A stretch of DNA of 57,067 nucleotides from a virus. The stretch lies in the IMG/VR virus record IMGVR_UViG_3300025909_000008, positions 1-57,067 of that record. One strand, written 5' to 3'. This document shows positions 18,173-25,678 of this stretch, in pieces (position 1 is the first letter of the stretch; each line of letters begins with the position of its first letter). The position numbers were made by a program, and so were the translations under genes. The notes beneath the pieces were generated by a model that ran no database searches, was not told the DNA's origin, and worked only from the letters and a program-made list of their open reading frames with translations.

Positions 18173-18910
18173 ATGGTAAGTTCAGCGGTAACGTTCATCG
18201 AAGAGGAAGTGGTCGAGGGTCTTCGCCTCGGTCGTCACATCGAGCACGACGTCAAGAGTGCCAAGTACGCGATCAAGGTGGACCTCTCGAAGCCGTTGCA
18301 GAGCGTGCTACACGATCGCAAGATCCCGATCCTCGATCAGGGTGACCTCGGCTCTTGCACCGGCAACGCTGGTACGGGCCTGCTCGGCACCGAGCCCTTC
18401 TACTCGACGGTCGGTCACACCCTCGAGCTCGACGAGAAGTTCGCGGTCCAGCTCTACTCCGACGCGACGAAGGTCGACGGGTTCGACGGGGACTATCCGC
18501 CGGACGACACGGGTAGCTCGGGTCTCGCCATCGGCAAGGTGCTGAAGAAGCGCGGTGACATCAAGAGCTACCGACACGCCTTCGGTCTGCTCCACGCACT
18601 CCAGGCGTTCCAGAAGGTGCCTGGCATCATCGGCATTCCCTGGCTCACCAGCTTCGACGAGCCGGGGCCGAATGGGGTCATCTCGATCCGCCCGGGTGCT
18701 CGTGCTCGAGGGGGCCATGAGCTCGAGGTCGTCGGTCTCGAGGTCCTCAACGGCGACCCCAACGGCTCCACCGGTGACATCATCATCGCCAACAGCTGGA
18801 GCCCGAGCTGGGGTGACTCTGGCTACTGCCGGCTCTCGTTCTCCGACTTCGGCACCTTGCTGAAGACCGGTGGTGACATGATGTCCTTCGGTCTCAAGGG
18901 TGTGGTATGA
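18173..18910 (+). CDS. Papain-like (C1 family) cysteine peptidase
   Basis: A 245-residue protein with the papain-fold active-site order: PILDQGDLGSCTGNAG gives the oxyanion Gln56 and nucleophile Cys62, HELEVVGL gives the catalytic His (about 182), and IIIANSWSPSWGDSGY gives the Asn (about 207). There is no signal peptide; the 35-residue N-terminus could be a short pro-region or a virion attachment segment. It lies between tail tip genes and the endolysin, with AGGAGGG before the ATG and an ATGA overlap into the endolysin gene. It may cut cell-wall peptides during entry or lysis, or process virion proteins. The peptidase call is firm; the target is inferred. Confidence 0.85.
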   Translation: MVSSAVTFIEEEVVEGLRLGRHIEHDVKSAKYAIKVDLSKPLQSVLHDRKIPILDQGDLGSCTGNAGTGLLGTEPFYSTVGHTLELDEKFAVQLYSDATKVDGFDGDYPPDDTGSSGLAIGKVLKKRGDIKSYRHAFGLLHALQAFQKVPGIIGIPWLTSFDEPGPNGVISIRPGARARGGHELEVVGLEVLNGDPNGSTGDIIIANSWSPSWGDSGYCRLSFSDFGTLLKTGGDMMSFGLKGVV

Positions 18911-19644
18911 GGACGGGGTATGACGCCGTAGCACCTCGCAACATGCCCCGAGATGGGCAGGTCTACGGCGGATACGTCGACGGCCACTGGCCAACGTTCC
19001 CCTCGCTCAACGAGCTGTTCCCCGGCAAAAGGTACCTGTCGATCACGGTCAACGGGACTCACGATGCGCTCTGCGCCGACGTGGAGAACGGTGACTTCAG
19101 TCCTCAGGGCGGTGCTCGCTGGGCCGCGGACAAGCTCAAGCGCAGCCCGCACGCGATGCTGTACTGCAGTGCCTCGCCCTGGCCACAGGTCCGAGGGACA
19201 TGCCAGGACCTTGGCATTCTCGGCAAGGTGATGTTCTGGATCGCTGGCTACGACAACCATGCAATCATCCCACCAGGAGCCATCGGGCATCAGTTCCGGG
19301 GCGACTTCCATGGGTATGACCAGAGTGTCTTCCTGGATCACATCCCCGGTCTCGATCCCGATCTGCCGCCTCCGCCCACACATCCAGCTTGGTTCGTCCG
19401 CGAGTTGTCGTTCCCGATCCCTCGCATTCAGGCTGGCGTGCTCAAGCGGGTCAACGTCAACGGCCAGGTCGTGCCGCTGCAGTTCGGCAAGGACGTCATG
19501 GTGGTCCAGAAGAAGGTCGGCGCCCACATCGACGGTCTCTATGGCCCTGGGACCAAGGCGAAGGTCGAGGACTACCAGGGCGAGCACAAGCTCACGAAGG
19601 ACGGCATCGTCGGCCCAGTCACCGCCCGAGTTCTCGGGCCTTAG
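18907..19644 (+). CDS. Endolysin: GH25-like/DUF1906-like glycosidase plus peptidoglycan-binding domain
   Basis: A 245-residue protein in two parts. Residues 1-150 (YDAVAPRNMPRDGQ; KRYLSITVNGTHDALCADVE; VMFWIAGYDNH; GYDQSVFLDH) have the TIM-barrel rhythm of GH25/DUF1906-type lysins, with acidic residues in DVENGDF as candidate catalytic residues. Residues about 195-245 (FGKDVMVVQKKVG; IDGLYGPGTKAKVEDYQGEH; DGIVGPVTARVLG) form a peptidoglycan-binding type 1 domain. The start overlaps the peptidase stop. Two membrane genes follow directly, making a compact lysis cassette. Confidence 0.85.
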   Translation: MRTGYDAVAPRNMPRDGQVYGGYVDGHWPTFPSLNELFPGKRYLSITVNGTHDALCADVENGDFSPQGGARWAADKLKRSPHAMLYCSASPWPQVRGTCQDLGILGKVMFWIAGYDNHAIIPPGAIGHQFRGDFHGYDQSVFLDHIPGLDPDLPPPPTHPAWFVRELSFPIPRIQAGVLKRVNVNGQVVPLQFGKDVMVVQKKVGAHIDGLYGPGTKAKVEDYQGEHKLTKDGIVGPVTARVLGP

Positions 19645-19653
19645 GAGGTCAGC

Positions 19654-19743
19654 ATGAGATTTACCGGTTCGGCGGCAGCATGGGTCTGTGCGGCCCTGCT
19701 GTTGCTCATCTTCTTGTTCGGTACGGGGGTGGTACAGCGATGA
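19654..19743 (+). CDS. 29-residue single-span membrane peptide
   Basis: A tiny gene with a perfect ribosome-binding site (TTAGGAGGT, 19641-19649) five bases before its ATG. The product has a short basic start (MRF) and one hydrophobic span (AAAWVCAALLLLIFLFGTGV). Its stop overlaps the next start (ATGA at 19740), so it is translationally coupled to the holin gene. It could be a holin partner, an antiholin or a small lysis regulator. Confidence 0.7.
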   Translation: MRFTGSAAAWVCAALLLLIFLFGTGVVQR

Positions 19744-20162
19744 ACCAAGTTCCCTTCTCATGGCCCCAGCTCATCGTGATGATCGTGGGCGGGGCTAGCG
19801 TGATGCTGTCGCACCTGGGGTTGACGCAGAGGCTCTCGGTCGGGGCGCGCAAGGCAGTCACCTTCGCCCTCGCTACCCTCGGCGCTGTCGTCACCCAGGT
19901 CGCCTACGACGCGGATAAGCCGGTCAAGGTCTATATCGGGGCCATCCTCTACGCATGGATCGCCGCGGTCGTACTCCATTTCACCGGTATCCCCGACGCT
20001 ATCAACAGTGCTACGCCAAACCTGGGCATCGGACCCAAGACGTACGAGGTCCATGCCGGCGTAAAGGTGCACGAGAGTGACGGACCGCCCGACCCACCGA
20101 AGTCTCGAGGGCCAGTCACTCAACCCCGTCAGTCCAAGATGCGGACCCCACGGAACCCGTAG
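19740..20162 (+). CDS. Holin
   Basis: A 140-residue membrane protein with hydrophobic segments at about 9-25 (QLIVMIVGGASVMLSHLG), 38-55 (AVTFALATLGAVVTQVAY) and 64-82 (VYIGAILYAWIAAVVLHF), followed by a hydrophilic charged tail with many Pro and Lys. The start at 19740 is set by the ATGA overlap with the preceding peptide gene; longer upstream reading frames run through the endolysin and are not credible. The position after the endolysin supports a holin that opens the membrane for lysis. A bidirectional terminator follows. Confidence 0.8.
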   Translation: MNQVPFSWPQLIVMIVGGASVMLSHLGLTQRLSVGARKAVTFALATLGAVVTQVAYDADKPVKVYIGAILYAWIAAVVLHFTGIPDAINSATPNLGIGPKTYEVHAGVKVHESDGPPDPPKSRGPVTQPRQSKMRTPRNP

Positions 20163-20173
20163 CGATGCGACAA

Positions 20174-20212
20174 TCCGACCCCCCGTCAGGGCGCTACCTG
20201 GCGGGGGGCGGA
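20174..20212. terminator. Strong hairpin between converging transcripts
   Basis: CCCCCCGTCAGG (20179-20190) pairs with CCTGGCGGGGGG (20197-20208) through 12 pairs with one G-T wobble; TCCG (20174-20177) and CGGA (20209-20212) extend the stem past a bulged A. It lies between the end of the late operon and the converging leftward UDG-like gene, so it probably ends transcripts from both sides. No long T run is present. Confidence 0.75.
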
Positions 20213-20243
20213 GTCGTGTGCGCTGATCGCGCTCGATCAAGCG

Positions 20244-20768
20244 CTAGGGGATGCGATTTAGCAGCGCCTCAGAGACCGACTGGTCGAGTGAGATACCTGC
20301 TCGAGGGTGATGAGCGCATGATGCAAGTACCCGAGCCCTCAGGAAACGTGAGGCGCGCAACACGTCATCCGGGGCATTCCAGAAGTGCGACAGGCCCGAC
20401 GGGTGTGGAAAGGCCCAGAGAACTACCCCGCCGCGTGAGTGGAAACCGAACCAGTCGAGGTGCTCCACACCGAACGCAGCCATCACCTTCCGGCCGCAGA
20501 GGATGACGTCGAGCAGATCTTCGGGATCGTGGTCGTGCCACTTGGTGAGGAGGTGGATGGCGCGCTGCCGAGCGAACTTGCGGTCGAACCGGTCCCAGGC
20601 GGGCTGAGATACCTTCTCGAAGATGTTGAGCATGTCGAGGGCGTCGGTCAGTTCGTCGTACGACTTGAGCCCGAGGAGCGATTGCAGTCGGCCACCGGAT
20701 GGCCCAGTGAAGGGTCGACCGTCGCCCTGTAGTGAGGGTGCCTCGCCGACCAGGATGGGTTTGGGCAT
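20244..20768 (-). CDS. Uracil-DNA glycosylase superfamily protein
   Basis: A 174-residue protein with both UDG superfamily signatures: motif 1 ILVGEAPSLQGDGRPFTGPS (about 5-24; 'GEAPg..G.PF.Gp.G') and motif 2 FPHPSGLSHFWN (about 118-129; 'HPSG.s..wN'). It lacks the four Cys of family 4, so family 5/6-like or MUG/TDG-like relatives are possible. It would remove a deaminated or otherwise odd base, or process a modified one. The start is supported by TAGGAGG. It converges on the late operon and follows a structured terminator behind the upstream gene. Confidence 0.75.
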   Translation of the reverse strand: MPKPILVGEAPSLQGDGRPFTGPSGGRLQSLLGLKSYDELTDALDMLNIFEKVSQPAWDRFDRKFARQRAIHLLTKWHDHDPEDLLDVILCGRKVMAAFGVEHLDWFGFHSRGGVVLWAFPHPSGLSHFWNAPDDVLRASRFLRARVLASCAHHPRAGISLDQSVSEALLNRIP

Positions 20769-20785
20769 GAGATCCTCCTAGACAT

Positions 20786-20827
20786 GAGCCCGCCCCCTAG
20801 CACGGGGGCACCAGGGGGCGGGAGCTC
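20786..20827 (-). terminator. Terminator of the leftward winged-helix-like gene
   Basis: CCCGCCCCCT (20789-20798) and AGGGGGCGGG (20813-20822) form a ten-pair stem, extended by GAG/CTC past a two-base bulge. It lies just after the stop of the 20841-21356 gene and before the UDG-like gene, so it may limit read-through between them. Confidence 0.6.
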
Positions 20828-20840
20828 GTTGGGGTGGCGA

Positions 20841-21356
20841 CTACTCGTCGTCGTCGTCCTCGAAGTCCTCGTCGTCGTCGTCCTCCTCGACCACGGGGGC
20901 CGGCGCCTTCTTCTGCGCCTTCTTCCCGGCCTTGGCGGGCGCGGCTTCGGCGTCCTTCTTGGCCTTGCGCTCCTTGAGCGCGGCGAGCTTCTCCTGCTTG
21001 TCCTTCTCGAGCTCGCCCGACTTGAGGGCCTTCAGGATGGCCTTGACCTCGGGGTCTTCCGGGCCGGACCAGCTGTAGCGGGTGCGGTTGCCCTGCTTGA
21101 CCTCGCGCTCGAGCCGGCCGTCGCGGGCCATCTTGCGGAGCAGAACGCGGAGGTTCTTGGCGTCGAGCTTGATGCCCAGCTTCTCGGAGGCGAGCTTCGC
21201 CAGGTCGCTGGCGCCGAAGGTGACTTCCTGGGTCTTGCTGGACTTCTTGGCAGGCGCGGTGTCCTCGACCTCGTCCTCGTCGAGCTCCTCGAGCTCGTCG
21301 TCGGTCTCGTCGATCTCCGGCTCAGCCGGCGCCGCGGTCTTCTTGGCACGTGTCAT
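20841..21356 (-). CDS. Acidic-tailed winged-helix-like DNA-binding protein
   Basis: A 171-residue protein with an acidic N-terminus, a central module (SDLAKLASEKLGIKLDAKNL, then RVLLRKMARDGRLE and RTRYSW) and a Lys/Ala-rich plus Asp/Glu-rich tail. The centre shares its pattern ('a.lA...g...k.lR.lLR', 'g..tRY.w') with five other proteins of this genome. The start at 21356 fits GGAGGG nine bases upstream; an in-frame upstream Met lacks one. A promoter reads it from 21480. A chromatin-like or regulatory role is inferred from the charged architecture. Confidence 0.72.
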   Translation of the reverse strand: MTRAKKTAAPAEPEIDETDDELEELDEDEVEDTAPAKKSSKTQEVTFGASDLAKLASEKLGIKLDAKNLRVLLRKMARDGRLEREVKQGNRTRYSWSGPEDPEVKAILKALKSGELEKDKQEKLAALKERKAKKDAEAAPAKAGKKAQKKAPAPVVEEDDDDEDFEDDDDE

Positions 21357-21450
21357 GGTGGAATCCCTCCACTTGCGACCGGGTAACAATGACCCTGATG
21401 TCTTGCCCCTCGGTCAAGCCCCGATCAGCCGGGGCGATTGCGATAGGGCC

Positions 21451-21480
21451 AATCTATACCCGCCGAGCCCTTCTTGTCAA
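21451..21480 (-). promoter_or_regulatory. Promoter for the 21356 leftward gene
   Basis: Read leftward: TTGACA (21480-21475) and TAGATT (21456-21451) with an 18-base spacer. The roughly 90-base leader contains ACCGAGGGG (21414-21406), the same box that serves as ribosome-binding leader elsewhere, but here it lies about 50 bases before the start codon. It is divergent from the promoter at 21519. Confidence 0.7.
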
Positions 21481-21518
21481 GGCGGTGCGGCAACTTCATT
21501 CCAAAGCTTCCAAGCGCC

Positions 21519-21547
21519 TTGACGGGGCATGCCCTATGCGATAGCAT
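21519..21547 (+). promoter_or_regulatory. Promoter for the 21583 gene
   Basis: TTGACG (21519-21524), 17-base spacer, TAGCAT (21542-21547). The leader contains ACCGAGGGAG (21566-21575) eight bases before ATG 21583. It is one half of a divergent promoter pair that separates the leftward and rightward early transcripts. Confidence 0.8.
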
Positions 21548-21582
21548 GATGCCAAGGCAATATCGACCGAGGGAGGCAGCAG

Positions 21583-22059
21583 ATGGGGAAGCCAGCTGCG
21601 GTGCTCGTGCAGTTCGACAACCACGAGACCGCCGAGGCATTCGTCGCCAAGATCAACGGCACGCTGGAGTATATCGAGGATAGTCCTCGCGGCTTTAGGG
21701 TCGTGGGGCTATGGCGACTGCCGACAGTCTTCTGCGAATGCGACAACAGCTCACGCATGAAGATGAAGGCCTACGCTCGAGGGCAGAAGTTCGGGTGGTG
21801 GGTCCACACCGCATGTGGGCGACCGAGTCGGGTATGGACTCACATCGCACCGAGGCTCTGGACTGCGCTGGGGCGCAACATCCTTCCGGGGGTGCCCGAC
21901 GACGGCGAGCCTCGAATGTATCCCGGGCACGCGCGCGACCATGACAACGCCGCCATCCCCTCAGAGCTGGGCATCTGGTACGATCCCGACAGCCCGAAGC
22001 GGGATAGGCAACAGGCCCGCAGAGAAGCACGGCGCGCTGCAAGGCCCCGGAGGACATGA
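21583..22059 (+). CDS. Unknown early protein
   Basis: A 158-residue protein that I do not recognise, first in the rightward early block and directly behind a strong promoter and the ACCGAGGGA leader. The N-terminus (AAVLVQFDNHETAEAFVAKI) could be a small alpha-beta domain. The middle has CECDNSS and TACGRPSRVWTHIAP with Cys and His residues that might bind metal, and the C-terminus is a basic Arg/Ala helix. Immediate early expression suggests a host-takeover or regulatory role, which is a guess. Confidence 0.62.
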   Translation: MGKPAAVLVQFDNHETAEAFVAKINGTLEYIEDSPRGFRVVGLWRLPTVFCECDNSSRMKMKAYARGQKFGWWVHTACGRPSRVWTHIAPRLWTALGRNILPGVPDDGEPRMYPGHARDHDNAAIPSELGIWYDPDSPKRDRQQARREARRAARPRRT

Positions 22060-22090
22060 TGCGCCTACGCAGTCACTACCCCCCAGTGGC

Positions 22091-22148
22091 GGTAAGTCAG
22101 TTAGTCTTGCAGCATCACCCCCATAGGGGTGAATGCATGCGACTTACC
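22091..22148 (+). promoter_or_regulatory. Structured RNA element A before the SNF2 helicase
   Basis: GGTAAGTC (22091-22098) pairs perfectly with GACTTACC (22141-22148). Inside are GTTAGTCT and a hairpin CACCCC-CATA-GGGGTG flanked by GCAT/ATGC. A second copy with the same order and compensating changes lies at 44597-44647. It could be a terminator, an attenuator or a protein-binding leader for the helicase gene. Confidence 0.6.
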
Positions 22149-22180
22149 GACGTTCTCCGCATCCAGGGCGGGTGAGTGAC

Positions 22181-23797
22181 ATGCAGGAGGCAACGCGCGA
22201 GGAAGTACTGATCCCAGAGATCAGGCAGAACAAGTACTACCGTGCTATCCAGAAGGATTGGCGCGGCCGGCCGAAGGGACAAAGGTTGAAGTACCGATGG
22301 AAGACGAGACCATATCGGCACCAGGTCGAGGCGGTCAAGAAGCTGATCTCGACGGGCTTCGGGGGAGCCTTGCTGATGGAGCCCCGGACGGGAAAGACCA
22401 AGGTCGCCATCGACTATGCCTCGATCCTACATGCAGCAGGCAAGGTTGGCCGCGTGCTTGTAGTCTGCCCAGTGAGTGTCCTTGGAGTCTGGCAGGACCA
22501 GATCGCGCAGCACTGCCCCTGGAAGACCCGAGTGGTGGTGTGGGACAAGGATGGCAGGAAAGAGACGAGATTGCCCAGCTACGGGAACGACTCTCTCGAC
22601 TTCGTCATCATCAACTACGACGCCTTCAGCACACCCGGGGCGGTCACCGGGAAGCGCGCCGACGGCACCCTGATCCGGTCGAACCGGAGGGGCGGGCGCT
22701 ACGACATCAAGAAGACGTTCATGCAGGACTGGGTGCCGGACCTGATCATCCTCGACGAGAGCCACCGCATCAAGAGTCCGAGTGCCGCGAAGTCCCGCAT
22801 GATCCACACCCTGGCATCTGTCGCTACATACCGCGTGATCATGACGGGGACGTTGGTCACCAAGAAGAAGCGGATCTTTGACATCTACAGCCAGTGGAAG
22901 TTCCTGAACCCGAAACGGTTCGAGGACTTCACCTTCTCGGCATTCAAGAGGTGGATCGGGGTCTGGGTCGAGAAGCCGATTCGCGGTAGCGAGCGGACTT
23001 ACCCCTACTGGGTCAAGAACCGCGAAGGGTCGATCAACCGACTCAAGAAGGAGATCCACGACGACTCATATGCCATCACGCGCGAGGAGTGCTTCGACCT
23101 CCCGCCGCGATTGGACCCCGTGCTCATCCGAGTGCCCCTCGAGTCTAGCGGGCCGCACTACGATGAGATGGCCGAACAGATGGTCACCAAGATCAAGACG
23201 GGTGAGATCGTCGAGGCGAGCATCCCGATCGTAGTCCGGCTGCGACTCCAGCAGATTACCTCTGGTCTCGGGCAGACTACCGGCCCCACGGGCGAGAAGG
23301 GCCCGCTGCGGATCATCGGCAACGAGAAGCTCCGCATGCTCGAGGACCTGATCGAGGACCAGTTCGAGCTGGATGAGAAGGTGGTGATCGGGGCACTCTT
23401 CCGCCCTGACATCCAGCGCATCGTCCGCATGATCAACAAGAAGTTCAAAGAGGTGCCCGCATTCGAGCTGCATGGCGGGGTGAGTCGAACCGATCGTGAC
23501 CTAGGAATCAAGCAGTTCAGGCAGCAAGAAGGGGCCGCAGCATTCATCATGCAGCCGAACGCTGGATCTCTAGGGATTGACCTATCGACTGCCTCGATGA
23601 TGGTGTGGTACAGCCTCACTGCCTCATATGTCGACTTCACCCAGTCGGAGGACCGCATCGCGCTCTCGGGCAAGGCGAACCGATACGTCTATCTCCTAGG
23701 CGGCCCAGTCGATGAGCTAATGTATCAGACCCTGCAAGAGGATGCCGACGTCTCCAAGATGATCTCACGACGACCCGAGCTGCTCCTTCGGGACTGA
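22181..23797 (+). CDS. SNF2/DEAD-like superfamily 2 helicase
   Basis: A 538-residue helicase. Motifs in order: YRHQVEAVKKL (Q-like), MEPRTGKTKVA (motif I, Walker A), VLVVCPVSVLGVWQDQ (Ia), LIILDESHRIKSPSAAKS (II, DESH box), VIMTGTLVTKKK (III), GALFRPDIQ (IV region), MQPNAGSLGIDLSTAS (V) and QSEDRIALSGKA (VI, with Arg in place). This is the SWI2/SNF2-type translocase common in actinophages. The start at 22181 (MQEATREE) is most likely; GTG 22172 is an alternative, and upstream ATGs fall in the structured element. It probably remodels or unwinds DNA in early replication or recombination. Confidence 0.9.
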   Translation: MQEATREEVLIPEIRQNKYYRAIQKDWRGRPKGQRLKYRWKTRPYRHQVEAVKKLISTGFGGALLMEPRTGKTKVAIDYASILHAAGKVGRVLVVCPVSVLGVWQDQIAQHCPWKTRVVVWDKDGRKETRLPSYGNDSLDFVIINYDAFSTPGAVTGKRADGTLIRSNRRGGRYDIKKTFMQDWVPDLIILDESHRIKSPSAAKSRMIHTLASVATYRVIMTGTLVTKKKRIFDIYSQWKFLNPKRFEDFTFSAFKRWIGVWVEKPIRGSERTYPYWVKNREGSINRLKKEIHDDSYAITREECFDLPPRLDPVLIRVPLESSGPHYDEMAEQMVTKIKTGEIVEASIPIVVRLRLQQITSGLGQTTGPTGEKGPLRIIGNEKLRMLEDLIEDQFELDEKVVIGALFRPDIQRIVRMINKKFKEVPAFELHGGVSRTDRDLGIKQFRQQEGAAAFIMQPNAGSLGIDLSTASMMVWYSLTASYVDFTQSEDRIALSGKANRYVYLLGGPVDELMYQTLQEDADVSKMISRRPELLLRD

Positions 23798-23813
23798 ACG
23801 TTCCCAGCGAGCA

Positions 23814-23843
23814 TTGACGCTCCCCTCTGTCGAGTGATACGAT
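23814..23843 (+). promoter_or_regulatory. Promoter for the 23876 gene
   Basis: TTGACG (23814-23819), 18-base spacer, TACGAT (23838-23843). The leader holds ACCGAGGAG (23862-23870), the ribosome-binding leader box, just before ATG 23876. It probably drives the nucleotide-metabolism genes downstream. Confidence 0.65.
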
Positions 23844-23875
23844 TACGTCGTAGTCAATACGACCGAGGAGGTTAT

Positions 23876-24319
23876 ATGACCCTGGAAGAGCATGCTCGAT
23901 CCGAGCTTGGTCGGCTCGGGTGGTTGAGCGGGGACAACATCCAGAGTGGCCAGGCGATGCTCGACGCGGTGATCGCTTTCTCGAAAGGCGGTTGGAGCGG
24001 GGGCAGTGCCCCCTTCGGCATCGCCATCGTGAACGACCTGCTCAACTACAGACCGCTAGGGCCCCTTACTAGCGATGATCGCGAGTGGCAGTATGTCCAT
24101 GATGACCCCGATTGCTGGCAGTCTCGCCGACGCCCCGACGCCTTCAGTGAGGATGGTGGGCTCACCTACTACTGCCTCGACGAGCTGCCGGTCCGACACG
24201 ACTTCTGGCCCTGGCTGAAGTGGAAGCTCAAGCTGGGCGAGCATCCGCCCGGCTATACTTCTCCAGGGCGAGACATGAAGAAGCTCAAGCGCTACAAGTC
24301 AGAGAGGCCGGGAGCATGA
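23876..24319 (+). CDS. Conserved early phage protein of unknown function
   Basis: A 147-residue protein with the stretch YRPLGPLTSDDREWQYV, then CWQSRRRPDAFSEDGG. The pattern 'l.PLt..ddEW..v' followed by 'c...R....f.' recurs in many unnamed phage proteins. The start at 23876 follows GAGGAGG; the longer upstream frame covers the promoter. It ends in an ATGA overlap with the kinase gene, so it belongs to that operon. Confidence 0.7.
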   Translation: MTLEEHARSELGRLGWLSGDNIQSGQAMLDAVIAFSKGGWSGGSAPFGIAIVNDLLNYRPLGPLTSDDREWQYVHDDPDCWQSRRRPDAFSEDGGLTYYCLDELPVRHDFWPWLKWKLKLGEHPPGYTSPGRDMKKLKRYKSERPGA

Positions 24320-24861
24320 TCATTGTCGAGGGGCCTGACGGGGCTGGTAAGTCGACCTTCGTGCAACAGCTGGCTGAACACCTCCAGATGCCTATCGCCG
24401 AGAAGGCGGTGGGCCATCAGATGGAGAGGCTGACTGACATCCAGCGCTACGTCGAGACCACGCTGCGAGAGGGCTTCCAGCCCAAGATCTTCGACCGGTT
24501 CGCACTCATCTCGGGGTGCATCTATGGGCCGGTCTTCAGCATGGATGGCACCAACGTCGAGTTCAAGAACTTCGACTGGCTCGAGTCGGCGCAGACAGAG
24601 CTCCTCGAGCGGGTCGACCCCGTGATCGTCTGGTGCCTGCCTCCGCTGAAGGAGGTCATCCACAACATCACCCACAGCCCGGAGAATGCCTTCCTAGCCA
24701 AGGCCAAGGGCATCGAGAAGGTTCGGCAGGTCTACTGGCTGTACCACTGCCGGGCCTCGATTGACTCCATCCCCATCATGTATGACTACACATCCGATGA
24801 CATCAAGAGGGTGTTCATGGATGTCGAGACAGAGTTGGAGCGGCGCGATGGCAACCAGTAA
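24316..24861 (+). CDS. Deoxynucleoside monophosphate kinase (thymidylate kinase-like)
   Basis: A 181-residue P-loop kinase. The start in an ATGA overlap gives MIIVEGPDGAGKSTFVQQL (Walker A, 9-17). KIFDRFALISGCIYG is the 'DR' motif region of dTMP kinases, and PVIVWCLPP is the strand before the lid. T4 gp1 is a functional parallel: it phosphorylates ordinary and hydroxymethylated dNMPs. Here the gene lies directly upstream of a MazG-like enzyme and two ThyA-superfamily genes, so it probably serves the same nucleotide pathway. Confidence 0.82.
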   Translation: MIIVEGPDGAGKSTFVQQLAEHLQMPIAEKAVGHQMERLTDIQRYVETTLREGFQPKIFDRFALISGCIYGPVFSMDGTNVEFKNFDWLESAQTELLERVDPVIVWCLPPLKEVIHNITHSPENAFLAKAKGIEKVRQVYWLYHCRASIDSIPIMYDYTSDDIKRVFMDVETELERRDGNQ

Positions 24862-25321
24862 CTGGCGCGATGTCGGGGAGTTCCACGAGAAGTTCGGGCT
24901 CCCTCACGTCAAGGGCGATCCCGGCCCTCGAGAGTTCGACGACGAGGCGTTCCGCTTCAGGTACAAGTTCCTGCGCGAGGAGCTCGACGAGTTCTCCGAC
25001 GGCTACTTCGATGGCGACCACGCCAAGATGGCCGACTCGTTGGTGGACCTGGTCTACGTCGCGCTCGGCACGGCTCACATGCTGGGCTACCCCTGGCAGG
25101 AGATCTGGAACGAGGTTCAGCGGGCCAACATGGCGAAGGTCCGCGCACAGCCCGACGGGTCTGACTCGCTCCGCGGCTCCTCTCTCGACGTTGTCAAGCC
25201 CGAGGGTTGGCAACCGCCGGACGTCGAGGCCATCATGGCTCGCTGGGGCTTCCCGACGCCCGATGAGGTCCAGGACCAGAGGTTGACAAATGTTCCAGTG
25301 TCCGATATCGTAGAAGGGTGA
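24848..25321 (+). CDS. MazG-like nucleotide pyrophosphohydrolase
   Basis: A 157-residue all-alpha NTP pyrophosphatase. The N-terminus (DVGEFHEKFGLP) and the metal-binding motifs (FLREELDEFSDGYFDGDH with the EExxE core; MADSLVDLVYVALGTAHMLG with the second acidic pair) are characteristic, and WNEVQRANMAKV closes the core. The gene overlaps the kinase gene by 14 bases. T4 uses an all-alpha dCTPase-dUTPase (gp56) to remove dCTP; the same role here is inferred from the neighbouring hydroxymethylase-like genes. House-cleaning of odd dNTPs is an alternative. Confidence 0.85.
   Translation: MATSNWRDVGEFHEKFGLPHVKGDPGPREFDDEAFRFRYKFLREELDEFSDGYFDGDHAKMADSLVDLVYVALGTAHMLGYPWQEIWNEVQRANMAKVRAQPDGSDSLRGSSLDVVKPEGWQPPDVEAIMARWGFPTPDEVQDQRLTNVPVSDIVEG
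25283..25311 (+). promoter_or_regulatory. Internal promoter for the 25326 gene
   Basis: TTGACA (25283-25288), 17-base spacer, TATCGT (25306-25311). It lies inside the 3' end of the MazG-like gene and starts a transcript about 8-10 bases before ATG 25326, with GTGAGGA as a short ribosome-binding site. Confidence 0.65.
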
Positions 25322-25325
25322 GGAA

Positions 25326-25559
25326 ATGCTGAACGCCAAGGCAGAGAGGATCTTGAAGGAATGCGAGGATACTGGGGAACCGGTCTTCATCTTCCGAGCC
25401 AAAGACTTCTTCGCGCCGCAGGTTATCGTTCACTACGTCGAGCTCGTCGAGAAGTTCGGGCCGACGGACCTGGACTTCCAGGCGCAGATCGTCGACCGGC
25501 TCCAGGAGATCAAGGACTGGCAGAGGGAGAACATGGGCCAAGTGAAATACCCCGACTGA
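25326..25559 (+). CDS. Small unknown protein
   Basis: A 77-residue hydrophilic protein, mostly helical (LNAKAERILKECEDTGEPVF; IVHYVELVEKFG; IVDRLQEIKDWQRENMG). It has its own promoter. The function is unknown; the position between the pyrophosphohydrolase and the ThyA-like genes suggests an accessory to nucleotide metabolism. Confidence 0.65.
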   Translation: MLNAKAERILKECEDTGEPVFIFRAKDFFAPQVIVHYVELVEKFGPTDLDFQAQIVDRLQEIKDWQRENMGQVKYPD

Positions 25560-25567
25560 TCGACTGG

Positions 25568-25669
25568 GTGTGGAAGATCAGTCACGCTGTCTTCTACGGC
25601 ACCATCTTCCTGCTCATCGTCCTCTTCGTCCTCGCCGCGCTATTCGTCGCGGTGGCCATGATCCTCTAG
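25568..25669 (+). CDS. Short single-span membrane peptide
   Basis: The frame encodes GTG-started WKISHAVFYGTIFLLIVLF followed by VLAALFVAVAMIL: one long hydrophobic span of a 33-residue peptide. No strong ribosome-binding site is visible and the start is uncertain. The strongly hydrophobic composition in an otherwise hydrophilic gene cluster argues that it is real. Confidence 0.45.
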   Translation: MWKISHAVFYGTIFLLIVLFVLAALFVAVAMIL

Positions 25670-25678
25670 GAGAACCAC

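Noticed and set aside
20784-21386. Rightward 200-codon frame rich in Leu and Val
   Set aside because: It is the antisense of the acidic, Lys-rich leftward gene at 20841-21356, whose start, promoter and shared domain are convincing.
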